From assembly GCF_036178145.1 (NCBI RefSeq), contig NZ_CP108067.1, positions 8,757,001 through 8,821,000 of the forward strand: a stretch of 64,000 bases of DNA, given 5' to 3'. This document shows positions 9,801 to 17,468 of this stretch, in pieces; within the stretch, counting starts at the first letter, position 1; every line of letters starts with the position of its first letter. A model generated the notes under the pieces. The model was not told where the DNA came from. It saw only the letters and a program-made list of their open reading frames with translations, and did not search any database. A program made the translations under genes and the position numbers. Source of the stretch: Streptomyces sp. NBC_00273 (lineage in GTDB: Bacteria; Actinomycetota; Actinomycetes; Streptomycetales; Streptomycetaceae).

Positions 9801-10663
9801 TCCTCAAGCGGGCCTTCCAGTTCCCCGGCGAGATGGTCGAGAGCGGCTACCCGCGCAACGACGTCCTGCGCCGCGCGGACTCCGGGCAGCGGGCGGCCGA
9901 AGTGCGCCGCCGCATCGGCCTGCCGCCCGGCAAGAAGGCCATCATGTACGCGCCGACCTGGCGCGACGACCAGTTCTACGCACCCGGAAAGTACAAGCTC
10001 GACTTCCGCATCGACCTCGACGAGGCCAAGGCGCAGCTGGGCCACGACCACGTCCTGCTGGTGCGGCGCCACCCCAACGTGGTGGACCCCGTACCGGGCG
10101 CCGGCGACGGCTTCGTCTTCGACGTGTCCGACTACCCGGACATGGCGGACCTCTCGCTCATCGCGGACGTGATGATCACGGACTACTCCTCCCTGATGTT
10201 CGACTTCGTCAACACCGGGCGGCCGATCCTCTTCTTCACCTACGACCTGGACCACTACCGCGACACCCTGCGCGGCTTCTACTTCGACTTCGAGCAGTCC
10301 GCGCCCGGGCCGCTCGTGTACTCCTCCCCGGAGCTGATCGGGGCGATCCGCAACATCGACCGCATCCAGCACGGCTACGCCGCCCGCTACCGCTGGTTCC
10401 AGCAGGAGTTCTGCGACCTCGACGACGGCTACGCCTCGGCCAGGCTCACCGACCGCATCCTGATCGCCGGAGGGGACCTCGACCCCGCCCGGGCGCAGGC
10501 CCCCGCCGTCGGAGCCGTCCGCGGCCGCGCGACGGGTCCGGCGGGTCCGCAGGGCGGGGCGGGGCAGACGGGTCAGGCAGGTCAGGCAGGTCCCTGGAAC
10601 GGAGGCACCCTCGGTCAGGTGCCGCGCCAGCCGGCGAGAAGAATGGATTCCGAGCATGTCTAA
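6860..10663 (+). CDS. GT2 glycosyltransferase fused to TagF-like CDP-glycerol glycerophosphotransferase
   Basis: A 1267-residue bifunctional protein. Residues 5 to about 230 are a GT2 domain (LSVVVPFQDVE, VDDGSTDSS near 41, DGDD near 94, WNKVFRR). The middle (about 300-800) is beta-rich and of unassigned fold, including WTGTW-type and FVVTP strands. Residues about 830-1210 are a Glyphos_transf domain with QTWHGTPLKRIG (near 934), YAPTWRDD, RRHPNV and DYSSLMFDF (near 1107), the catalytic signature of TagF/TagB enzymes that add polyol phosphate to teichoic-acid chains. It is probably a membrane-associated polymerase for a wall teichoic-like polymer. Start GTG 6860 with GAGGA at 6846-6850. A low-complexity Gly/Gln tail overlaps the next gene by 8 bases. 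Confidence 0.92.
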   Translation: MAGMPRLSVVVPFQDVEIYLQECLESIARQTFSALEVIMVDDGSTDSSTAIAADFARRDPRFKLLRQDSMGPGHARNVGIRAAHPQAEFLAFVDGDDVIPEYAYELLVQTLESSGSDFVSGNVQMMNSTKRWQSPLHKAPMQKSRRGTHITKLPDLIYDRTVWNKVFRRSFWDYHYIAFPEGVMYEDSWVNMFAHFRAAKVDILTDIVYFWRRREGGAAPSITQRHTEFSNLQDRVSAVQSVSRFLAGHRARSYSDHKRKYDLACLKSDLMLHLKVLPDADEEYQDAFMQWANEFLDEADADIIQDLPADARVKWLLVREGRLKELLDVVEFERKGGPLPVQRRFHRYLNYPYLGDRSIGLDKSAYRLDKELSLHGSLIRAAWDDNDHLTLEGSAYVRFINVHKRHMSMKAIALRNKKQGRVVVAKAKTTYYPQATEYSNQNRYCYDWSGFQVSFDTSRLKRKGEWVEGTWDVAAGVLSRGLFRYKGIARGGAGSAANPPYRYVDKNVRVVPLFLQGKLKLRVETVRCRITRHRMVGDHIELGGVYLGPKLPEWAKFRVTSMSGAGRHDSWVNFTPGGEGWYLFVTRIPVKALVPGHRTNSSDGVPETWNTGANGWKTTFHVEGRKAAIYPVMAEDATDGHYRMPAGLQTEGGDREVFVHRNGSGYVVLFERDTLPLAKSATWRDDGSLEVVVGYAAQDMLDASEYAMAHVVVRSRAHGAERVAPITWYGDEFRFVVTPAAMRTLAGDIPLASGRWDFFLRRQDPSAVTPENRTGDLMIKMTQDLIPTLPRDMASNERRYELQSEAYDRLSLLVHSAMPDEARGPYRQKLMRTKTYPAARRKPVMQAVLFDAFKGTQYSDSPRALHEEMVRRGLDLEHLWVVRDDQVDVPPTARPVRMWSPDWYEAMARAKYVVANNHLPDWFEKREGQVVVQTWHGTPLKRIGHDIEAVHFADKRYLERVEKEVQNWDMLVSPNSFSTPILKRAFQFPGEMVESGYPRNDVLRRADSGQRAAEVRRRIGLPPGKKAIMYAPTWRDDQFYAPGKYKLDFRIDLDEAKAQLGHDHVLLVRRHPNVVDPVPGAGDGFVFDVSDYPDMADLSLIADVMITDYSSLMFDFVNTGRPILFFTYDLDHYRDTLRGFYFDFEQSAPGPLVYSSPELIGAIRNIDRIQHGYAARYRWFQQEFCDLDDGYASARLTDRILIAGGDLDPARAQAPAVGAVRGRATGPAGPQGGAGQTGQAGQAGPWNGGTLGQVPRQPARRMDSEHV

Positions 10664-12167
10664 GACAGCCCAGAGCGCGCGCCGCGTCTTCACCGGCGTG
10701 GACTCCTCCGGGGCGGTGCCCATCGAGTACCGGTTCTCCCACGCGCGCAACGGCAACCGCCATCTGGTCGTCGTCTTCGCGAACCGTTACGCGACCAACG
10801 AGTACGGCTGGGCCAACGGCAAGCTCGACCTGCTCCGCTCCAACATCCTGTGGGTCCGCGACCTGTTCGACGGCGCCAACACCTACTACCTGTGCAAGGG
10901 GATGGACTTCTCCCTGGAGCAGTCCGTCGCCGGGCTCATCTCGCGCGTCATGGGCGCCCTGTCCCTCTCGCCGGACCAAGTGACCATGTTCGGCAGCTCC
11001 AAGGGCGGCAGCGCGGCCCTGTTCTTCGGCCTCAAGTACGGCTTCAGGAACATCGTGGCCAGCGTGCCCCAGTTCCAGATCGGCACCCGCGTCGCAGAGG
11101 GCAACCCCGAGGCGGTCCGAGTGATGATGGGCGAGGCGACGGAGCACAACGTACGGGTCCTCGACTCGGTCCTCCCCGACCTGGTGCACAGCGGAGCGAA
11201 CCGCTCCGCCAACATCTACCTGGTCACCTCGCCCCAGGACGAGCAGTACGCGAGCCAGGTGGAGCCGTACGTCAGGCTGTTCCAGGCGCACGAGAACTTC
11301 AACTTCGTCTACAACGACTCTCCCCTCATCACCGACCACGGGAAAGTCACCCTGCGCAACCTCCCCACCCTGATAGGGCTGTTGAACCTCCTCGTCGAGG
11401 GCATCGCCCCCCGGTTCGGCATGGTCCGCAACGGCTACGAGGAGCCCAAGCGCGACACGTCGGCCATCGACGCGTTCCTGACCCAGACCTCCCTGGTGCA
11501 GAAGGACGAGTCCTTCCCCCGGCCGGTGGTGCTCACGCCGACGACGGAGGAGCGGGTCCCCGCGAACATGGTCCGTTTCACCGGCACCGCCGTGGGCGCC
11601 GTCCGCGTCAGCTTCTGGCAGGACGGCAAGCACAAGGGCTCCGCGCCCGTCGCCGCGGACGGCACGTGGGTCTGGGAACGCAGCAGCCCCTGGCCCAAGG
11701 GGAGGCACGTCGTCAGGCTGTTCGCCGCCGACGCGAACAACTACCAGACCGAGCGCACCGAAGCGGTCTTCACGGCCGTCGAGAACGCGTCCGCGTCCCT
11801 GCCCGAGTACGACCCCGCGCCCGCGCCGATGCCCAGGCCGGCGCAGCGCCTCGTGCTGTCGGTGACCGCCCCGGCCGCCCACCAGCAGCTTCCGGGCCCC
11901 GCCGTCGGCTTCGCGGGCTACGCCCCGGGCGCCGTCCGCGTGGACTTCCAGGAGGGCGGAGCGGCCCTGGGGACGTGCGAGGTACGGGCCGACGGCAGCT
12001 GGATGTGGGAGCCCGGCTGGGCCTGGAACCAGGGCGACCACTTCGTCGAAGCCATCGCGGTGGACGCCGTCGGCAACGCCTCCCCCTGGACGGCCGTCCC
12101 CTTCACCCTGATCATGAACTCCTACCCCGTGCCCGCCCAGGGGGCCTTCTTCAGCCCACGGTACTGA
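10656..12167 (+). CDS. Asp2-like alpha/beta hydrolase with two C-terminal Ig-like domains
   Basis: 503 residues. The first 260 residues resemble the alpha/beta-hydrolase core of accessory-secretion Asp2-like and capsule/teichoic-linked proteins, with nucleophile-elbow FGSSKGGSAALFFG (Ser near 113), LVVVFANRYA and a late DHGKVT that may supply the His. Two related beta-sandwich repeats follow, about 300-370 (FTGTAVGAVRVSFWQDG) and 410-490 (FAGYAPGAVRVDFQEGG), each with a DGxWxWE motif, as in Ig-like polymer-binding modules. There is no signal peptide. ATG 10656 overlaps the end of the GT2-TagF gene (ATGTCTAA), so the two are translationally coupled and likely act on the same polymer; esterase or acetyl-transfer activity is inference. 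Confidence 0.8.
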   Translation: MSKTAQSARRVFTGVDSSGAVPIEYRFSHARNGNRHLVVVFANRYATNEYGWANGKLDLLRSNILWVRDLFDGANTYYLCKGMDFSLEQSVAGLISRVMGALSLSPDQVTMFGSSKGGSAALFFGLKYGFRNIVASVPQFQIGTRVAEGNPEAVRVMMGEATEHNVRVLDSVLPDLVHSGANRSANIYLVTSPQDEQYASQVEPYVRLFQAHENFNFVYNDSPLITDHGKVTLRNLPTLIGLLNLLVEGIAPRFGMVRNGYEEPKRDTSAIDAFLTQTSLVQKDESFPRPVVLTPTTEERVPANMVRFTGTAVGAVRVSFWQDGKHKGSAPVAADGTWVWERSSPWPKGRHVVRLFAADANNYQTERTEAVFTAVENASASLPEYDPAPAPMPRPAQRLVLSVTAPAAHQQLPGPAVGFAGYAPGAVRVDFQEGGAALGTCEVRADGSWMWEPGWAWNQGDHFVEAIAVDAVGNASPWTAVPFTLIMNSYPVPAQGAFFSPRY

Positions 12168-13110
12168 TCGTGGCCGGGTCCTCGGGACGGGTCACCCGCA
12201 TCACCAGCGGCCGGTGGTCGGACGCCTTGGTGTCCACCACCTCGCAGGCGGTGCGGGTGAGCTGGGTGAACAAGTAGTCGATCTTCGTGCCGTCCTTGAG
12301 GGTGGCGCGTCCCTTCTTCGAGCCGCCCTTCTGGTCGCACTCGCGGTACGTGGTGTACGCCTCCGAGGGCCAGATCCAGGCGGAGGCGTTCCGGTCGCTC
12401 ACCGGCGGCGGGGTGTTGAAGTCCCCGCCGAAGACCGTGGCGGCGTCCGTCGACGCGGCGGCGACCAGCGAGCTCAGCTGGTCGTCTCGGAAGTCCCAGT
12501 CCGGGTGGTCGGCGTCGCTCTCCCGCAGCGAGAGGTGCGCGTTGCACACCCGCAGCCGCTGGGCCGGGACCCGCGCGCACAGGATCCCGCGGTGCAGGCC
12601 CACCGTCGGCTGCTCGCTCGGTATCGCCTCCACGTCGGCGAGCGGGGAGCCGGCCAGCAGACCGTAGCCCGCCTGGCCCCGGCCCTGCCCGGTGCAGCCG
12701 ACGGGCGTACGGCCGCCCGCCGAGTCGACCTCGGCGTACGGCTCGAAGGCCGAGTGCCACTGCGGGCCGAGGCTGCGGGCGAAGGACTGCAGGTCCTCGG
12801 AGCACACCTCCTGCAGGAGCAGGACCTGGACGCCGGAATCGCCGATCAGGTCGCGCAGTTGCTGGAGCTTCTCCTTCGGGCCCCCGGTCTTCTCACAGCT
12901 CCACTGCCGCACCCCGCACATGTTCCAGGTGGCCACGGAGACCTCGTCGGCCTTCCCGGCACCCATACCGGAGCCCGTGGCCGAATCCGGTGCCTGCGCC
13001 GACGTGCACGCCACCGCGGTCAACAGGCTCAGGGTCGCCGCCGTGCGGCCGAACCGGCGGCGGAGCGACCGCCGCCGCGACCACCGCCCGGTCTCCGTGT
13101 GTCTCTGCAT
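12151..13110 (-). CDS. Endonuclease/exonuclease/phosphatase-family lipoprotein
   Basis: 319 residues with a lipoprotein signal: Arg-rich N-terminus, hydrophobic ATLSLLTAVA and lipobox Cys35. The catalytic EEP fold is complete: VATWNMCGV, LLQEVC (metal-binding Glu), GDFNTPPP, and SDHRPLVMRV (catalytic Asp-His). Such exported enzymes cleave phosphodiesters in nucleic acids or phospholipids; the substrate is unknown. Its last 17 bases overlap the 3' end of the convergent Asp2-like gene. Confidence 0.88.
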   Translation of the reverse strand: MQRHTETGRWSRRRSLRRRFGRTAATLSLLTAVACTSAQAPDSATGSGMGAGKADEVSVATWNMCGVRQWSCEKTGGPKEKLQQLRDLIGDSGVQVLLLQEVCSEDLQSFARSLGPQWHSAFEPYAEVDSAGGRTPVGCTGQGRGQAGYGLLAGSPLADVEAIPSEQPTVGLHRGILCARVPAQRLRVCNAHLSLRESDADHPDWDFRDDQLSSLVAAASTDAATVFGGDFNTPPPVSDRNASAWIWPSEAYTTYRECDQKGGSKKGRATLKDGTKIDYLFTQLTRTACEVVDTKASDHRPLVMRVTRPEDPATISTVG

Positions 13111-13316
13111 TCGGACATCATTGGGTATGAGCCGGTCAGACCGTGCATCGGGCCCGGCATGACTCCTTCCGCATCCCTCCGCACGCCGTGCGCTACACGT
13201 CGTAGGACCAGGCCAAACGCGCGTGACGCGGAGCGATCGACTGGCGTAGGTTCCTTCCTGGCCCGCCGGTCCGGCGCGTCACCTCGTGTTCTGTTCCCCT
13301 GGGGGGTTTCTTCAGC

Positions 13317-14045
13317 ATGTCCGCAGTTCCGGTCGGCCCGCCGCCGCCTTCCCCGTACGTCGCACCCCTTGTGAAGGCCGTACGGCCGCGCCCGCCCGTG
13401 GGCCTGGCCATCGCACTGACCGCGCTGTTCGCCCTGGTCATCGGGTTCGACGTCTTCGCCGCGTACGTCGACTGGAACTCCCGCTCGATCTTGGAAAGGC
13501 TGTTGGCGGATTCCGCCGCGGTCAGCGATGCCGAGCTGGACCAGGCCGACCGTCTGGCGGCCAGAGCCGGCATGTTCCAGGGCCAAGTCGCCATCGTGAC
13601 CGGCATCGTCTTCATCATCTGGTTCCACCGGGTCCGCACGAACGCCGAGGCCTTCGCCCCGGGCGCGGACAAGCTCCCGCGGGGCTGGGCCATCGGCGCC
13701 TGGTTCATACCGCTCGCCAACCTCGTGCTGCCGTACCGGATCGCCGTCACCACCTGGATGTCGAGCACGCCCTTCGGCGCTGACGGACAGCGCCCGTGGT
13801 TCCGGTTGACACTGGTCAACCTCTGGTGGGGCACCTTCGTGCTCTCCAAGGTCCTGGGATGGTACGGAGGCCGCTCCTACGCCAGCGCCGAGACCACCGA
13901 GGCCGTGCGCAACGCCGCCACGACGATGCTGGCCGGTGACGTCCTCGACATCGTGGCCGCCGTCCTCGCCCTGCTCTTCGTCCGCAGGCTGACGGCCATG
14001 CAGCACGCGAGGGCCGCGCGGGGCCCGGTCGTCGCAGCGGTGTAG
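13317..14045 (+). CDS. DUF4328 domain membrane protein
   Basis: 242 residues. A Pro-rich N-terminus precedes four hydrophobic segments (about 28-50, 88-106, 120-140, 200-222). The family signature is clear: FIIWFHRVRTNAEAFAPG, then GWAIGAWFIPLANLVLPYRI and a WWGTFVLSK segment. Function of DUF4328 proteins is unknown. ATG 13317 has only a weak purine-rich site in GGGGGG at 13301-13306. It stands alone and is followed by a hairpin. Confidence 0.88.
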   Translation: MSAVPVGPPPPSPYVAPLVKAVRPRPPVGLAIALTALFALVIGFDVFAAYVDWNSRSILERLLADSAAVSDAELDQADRLAARAGMFQGQVAIVTGIVFIIWFHRVRTNAEAFAPGADKLPRGWAIGAWFIPLANLVLPYRIAVTTWMSSTPFGADGQRPWFRLTLVNLWWGTFVLSKVLGWYGGRSYASAETTEAVRNAATTMLAGDVLDIVAAVLALLFVRRLTAMQHARAARGPVVAAV

Positions 14046-14064
14046 CCGCACGTGGGCAGGGCCC

Positions 14065-14094
14065 GACCCCTACCGCTCCGGCGCGGTCGGGGTC
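14065..14094 (+). terminator. Hairpin after DUF4328 gene
   Basis: GACCCCTACCGC (14065-14076) pairs with GCGGTCGGGGTC (14083-14094) with one mismatch and a six-base loop, 20 bases after the stop codon. Confidence 0.65.
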
Positions 14095-14188
14095 TCGGGC
14101 GGGGTCTGCTGGGGCTGTTCCCGCCGGGGGCGGTGGTGCCAGGCGGCGTAGGGCCCGACGGGACTCTGACGACAGGGCCTAGGGTGGG

Positions 14189-15151
14189 GTGGTGACGAAC
14201 GCGAGTACGAGACCGAGCGGTGACCGGGTGCTGTACGGGTGCATGGGCCTGGGCGGGAGCTGGGACCCCGACCCGTACGGGCCCGCGGACATCGACGCCG
14301 CCGAGGCGGCCGTAGCCGCCGCCCTCGACAGCGGGATCACCACCTTCGACCACGCCGACATCTACCGGCACGGGAAGGCCGAGGCCGTCTTCGGCGAGGT
14401 GCTCGCGCGCACGCCCGGGCTGCGCGAGCGCATCACGCTCCAGACCAAGTGCGGGATCCGGCTGGGCGACAAGGACCGCCCGGGGACGTACGACCTGCGC
14501 GGGGAGAGCATCGCGCGGCGCGTCGAGGAGAGCCTGATCCGGCTGCGGACCGATGTGATCGACGTCCTCCTGCTGCACCGCCCCGATCCGCTGGCGGACG
14601 TGGACTCGATCGCCTCCGCGCTGACCTCCCTGCACCGCCAGGGCCTCGTACGGGGCTTCGGCGTGTCCAACATGGGCGCCGCGCAGATCGCCCACCTCCA
14701 GGCCCGGCTCGACGTGCCGTTGGTGGCGAACCAGCTGGAGATGAGCCTGCACAGCCGTGCCTGGGTCGAGGCCGGAGTCCTGCTCAACACACCGGAATCC
14801 GCGCAGAACGGGTTCCCGTTCGGCACGCTGGAGCACTGCCGCGACCACGGCATCCGCCTCCAGGCCTGGGGCGCTCTGGCGCAGGGCCGCTTCACCGGAC
14901 GCGAGGAGACGCCCGCCGAGCGGGCCACCGCGCAACTGCTGGCCGAGCTGGCCCGGCAGAAGGACACCACGCCGGAGTCGGTCCTGCTGTGGTGGCTGAT
15001 GCGGCACCCCGCCGCCATCGCGCCGGTCATCGGCAGTGCGCGCCCCGAGCGGATCCGTGCCTGCCGCGACGCGGCGCTACGGGAGCCCGAGCTCACGCAC
15101 GAGGAGTGGTACGAGCTCTGGATCACGGCCCGGGGCGTGCCGCTGCCCTGA
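14189..15151 (+). CDS. Aldo/keto reductase
   Basis: 320 residues with the whole AKR TIM-barrel pattern: LYGCMGLGGSW, FDHADIYRHGKAEAVFGE (D54 and Y59), TKCGI (K87), DVLLLHRPDP (H130), GFGVSN, QLEMS and a C-terminal PVIGSARPERI NADPH-binding segment. It reduces carbonyl compounds with NADPH; the closest pattern is the YdhF/oxidoreductase group. GTG start at 14189, one of two consecutive GTG codons, preceded by a G-rich stretch. It appears monocistronic. Confidence 0.92.
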   Translation: MVTNASTRPSGDRVLYGCMGLGGSWDPDPYGPADIDAAEAAVAAALDSGITTFDHADIYRHGKAEAVFGEVLARTPGLRERITLQTKCGIRLGDKDRPGTYDLRGESIARRVEESLIRLRTDVIDVLLLHRPDPLADVDSIASALTSLHRQGLVRGFGVSNMGAAQIAHLQARLDVPLVANQLEMSLHSRAWVEAGVLLNTPESAQNGFPFGTLEHCRDHGIRLQAWGALAQGRFTGREETPAERATAQLLAELARQKDTTPESVLLWWLMRHPAAIAPVIGSARPERIRACRDAALREPELTHEEWYELWITARGVPLP

Positions 15152-15243
15152 GGTGCCGGGGCGCGGGACCGGGGGGTTAGCCCCAGCGCAGCCGACCGGG
15201 AAGCCGGATGGGACCCCGCGGTGAGATCAACAAGGCTTGTGCC

Positions 15244-16749
15244 ATGACGACTTACCCGCACAAGGCCCTGCTCCTCGCCCTCGCCACGGCCACCGTGGCG
15301 GCCTCTCTGACCGCCACCGCCGCCCCGGCCGTGGCCCGGCCCGCCCCCGCCGCCCCGCAGCTCGACTGGCACCGCTGTACCCATCCGGACGCGCCCGCCG
15401 CCCAGGAGTGCGCCGAGCTGCCCGTCCCGCTCGACTACGACGATCCCGACGGCCGGCAGCTCACCGTCGCCGTCTCCCGGATCCGCAGCGACCGCCCCGA
15501 GGCGCGGCGCGGCACGCTCGTCGTGATACCCGGCGGACCGGGCGGATCCGGAGTGCAGCGCCTGACGCAGAAGGCCGACGCGCTGCGGCGGGAGCTCGCC
15601 GGGGCCTACGACCTCGTCGCCTTCGATCCGCGCGGAGTGGGCGCCAGTACCACCGCGAGCTGCGACCTCGCCCCCGAAGACCGGTACTTGACCAGCCTGC
15701 GCTCCTGGCCGGGCCCGAACGGCGAGATCACCGAGAACATCGCCCGGTCCCGGCGCATCGCCGAGGCCTGCGCCCGCAGCGGTGGCCCCGAGCTGCGCAG
15801 TTTCACCACGGCCAACCAGGTCCGCGACATGGACCGCTTCCGCGAGGCGCTCGGCGAGCGGAAGCTCTCCGCCTGGGGCACCTCGTACGGGACCTACGTG
15901 GGAGCCGTGTACGCGCAGAAGTATCCCCGGCACACCGACCGTTGGGTCCTCGACAGCAGCGGCGACCCCGACCCGAAGCGGGTCGCCCGCGGCTGGCTGG
16001 CGAACATGTCGCAGGGCGCGGCGGACCGCTTCCCCGACTTCGCGGCCTGGGCGACCCACCCCGACCGGGACCGGGACGGCCTGCGACTGGCCGCGGCGGC
16101 GCAGGAGGTGGAGCCGCTCGTCGTCTCGCTCGCGGCCCGGCTGGACCGCGAACCGAGGACGACGACGACCCCCGGAGTGCCGCTGACCGGCAACGGCCTG
16201 CGCCAGGCCCTGCAGAACGCGCTCTACGCCGACGCCGCCTTCGCCCCCTTCGCCCGGCTCGTGCAGGCGGCGCAGGACCCGGCGGGGACCCCGGTGCTCC
16301 CCAAGGAGCTCGCCGCGCCCATCCGGAACGAGGACGCCGCGCTCATGGTCAGCGTCATCTGCAACGACGTGGCGTGGCCGGACGCGTCCGTGGGCGCGTA
16401 CCGGCGGGCGGTCGACGCGGACCGCGCCCGGTACCCGCTGACGGCCGGCATGCCGGTGAACGTACTGCCCTGTTCCTTCTGGCAGACCCCCGTGCAGAAG
16501 CCGACCCGGATCACCGACGACGGCCCGTCCAACATCCTCATGCTCCAGAGCCGCCGGGATCCTGCCACCCCGCTCTCCGGGGGCCTGAAGATGCGCGAGG
16601 CGCTGGGCGACCGGGCCCGGCTGGTGACCGTCGAGCAGGGCGGCCACGGGCTGTACCTCGGCAACGGCAACGCGTGCGGCGACCGCGCCGTCACCGAGTT
16701 CCTCACGAGCGGCCGCCGTCCGGCCCGGGACACGGACTGCGCGAACTGA
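15244..16749 (+). CDS. Secreted alpha/beta-hydrolase, tripeptidyl aminopeptidase (Tap/SlpD) family
   Basis: 501 residues from ATG 15244 (an upstream in-frame ATG at 15208 would precede the signal peptide with a charged stretch and is less likely). Signal peptide with LLLALATATVAASLTATAAP and a probable AxA cut near residue 33. The catalytic fold is intact: oxyanion HGGPG-type GGPGGSG, GTSYGTYVG with nucleophile S214, RRDPATP with the Asp, and GGHGLYL with the His. C-terminal TAP-like domain has the usual Cys pair. Such enzymes remove N-terminal tripeptides from exported proteins. GC-rich leader; alone in its transcription unit. Confidence 0.9.
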   Translation: MTTYPHKALLLALATATVAASLTATAAPAVARPAPAAPQLDWHRCTHPDAPAAQECAELPVPLDYDDPDGRQLTVAVSRIRSDRPEARRGTLVVIPGGPGGSGVQRLTQKADALRRELAGAYDLVAFDPRGVGASTTASCDLAPEDRYLTSLRSWPGPNGEITENIARSRRIAEACARSGGPELRSFTTANQVRDMDRFREALGERKLSAWGTSYGTYVGAVYAQKYPRHTDRWVLDSSGDPDPKRVARGWLANMSQGAADRFPDFAAWATHPDRDRDGLRLAAAAQEVEPLVVSLAARLDREPRTTTTPGVPLTGNGLRQALQNALYADAAFAPFARLVQAAQDPAGTPVLPKELAAPIRNEDAALMVSVICNDVAWPDASVGAYRRAVDADRARYPLTAGMPVNVLPCSFWQTPVQKPTRITDDGPSNILMLQSRRDPATPLSGGLKMREALGDRARLVTVEQGGHGLYLGNGNACGDRAVTEFLTSGRRPARDTDCAN

Positions 16750-17174
16750 GCAGGCCGCGCCCGTACCGCTACCGGCTCCCGCGCGCGGGCGCAAGCGGGG
16801 GCGCAAGCGAGGGCGCCACGATGGGGCCGCCTGCGGCACCCCCTGGACCAGCTCCTGGGGGGAGGGGCGAGCGCGTTCCCGAGCCGGACCGGAAAGGTTT
16901 CGGTCCGCGCCCGTCACCGCCCCGGTCCCGCGCAACCCGTACGACGTCACCCGCCACGCCGGGGTGACGGCGGGACCGGCCGCTCCGCCCCCGCTCCGAG
17001 GGCGAACTCCGGTCCGCCGCAAGGGTCCTCGCCGACCGGGGCGGCCGCCCGCGGATGCCTCCCGCTTCCCGTCCCACCGCACTTTCCGTGCGGTCATGGC
17101 CCCAGATATCCATCCGTACTTGTGGGTACTGCGGCCGAATGGCGCCGGATTTGATAGTTCTGGACTGGTCCGGT
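16750..17174. other. Long intergenic region with repeats and a structured stem
   Basis: About 425 bases without a convincing gene. It holds a direct repeat GGGCGCAAGCG at 16787-16797 and 16799-16809, the extended stem listed next, and an AT-richer stretch at 17100-17160 that probably carries the promoter of the small zinc-binding protein. Confidence 0.5.
16922..16979 (+). terminator. Two-tier stem-loop (terminator or structured RNA)
   Basis: Outer arms CCGGTCCCGC (16922-16931) and GCGGGACCGG (16970-16979) pair perfectly; inside them GTCACCC (16946-16952) and GGGTGAC (16962-16968) also pair perfectly around a 9-base loop. The left strand carries a 14-base bulge opposite a single base. It lies 172 bases after the peptidase stop. 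Confidence 0.5.
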
Positions 17175-17201
17175 GTGAGAAAGCTGCGGGAAGGACACGG
17201 C

Positions 17202-17375
17202 ATGTTCGATCTACTGCGCCCGGAGACCGTCATGTGCCCCTTCTGCAAGGCCACCGCCGCCGACGGAGTGGTGCGGACCCTGCGGACCGGAGCGGGGTCA
17301 CTGTCCGTGACCTGGCACGCCCTCAACTGCCCGCACTTCGCGGCCGACCGGATCCTCGCCGAGAACGAGGGCTGA
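17202..17375 (+). CDS. Small Cys/His protein, probable zinc ribbon
   Basis: 57 residues from ATG 17202, with AAGGA at 17191-17195 as ribosome binding site; an in-frame GTG at 17175 would add nine residues. The sequence carries CPFC near residue 12 and HALNCPHF near residue 40, giving Cys-Cys and His-Cys-His pairs that could bind one zinc. I do not recognise the family. The spacing of the ligands suggests a small regulatory or nucleic-acid-binding protein. It precedes the DUF2252 gene by 93 bases on the same strand. Confidence 0.65.
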   Translation: MFDLLRPETVMCPFCKATAADGVVRTLRTGAGSLSVTWHALNCPHFAADRILAENEG

Positions 17376-17468
17376 CCGGAGCCGTCCCGGACCGCTCCGG
17401 GGACGGCGACATGCGGGACCGGACCCGTGCGGCGAGGATGAGGAGGGACCGGCGAGGAGGAGCGGCGC

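Noticed and set aside
6710..10756. A 1348-codon open frame on the minus strand
   Set aside because: It is the antisense of the GT2-TagF gene. Its composition (runs of Val, Gly, Arg, His) is that of a shadow frame; the plus-strand product has full catalytic motifs.
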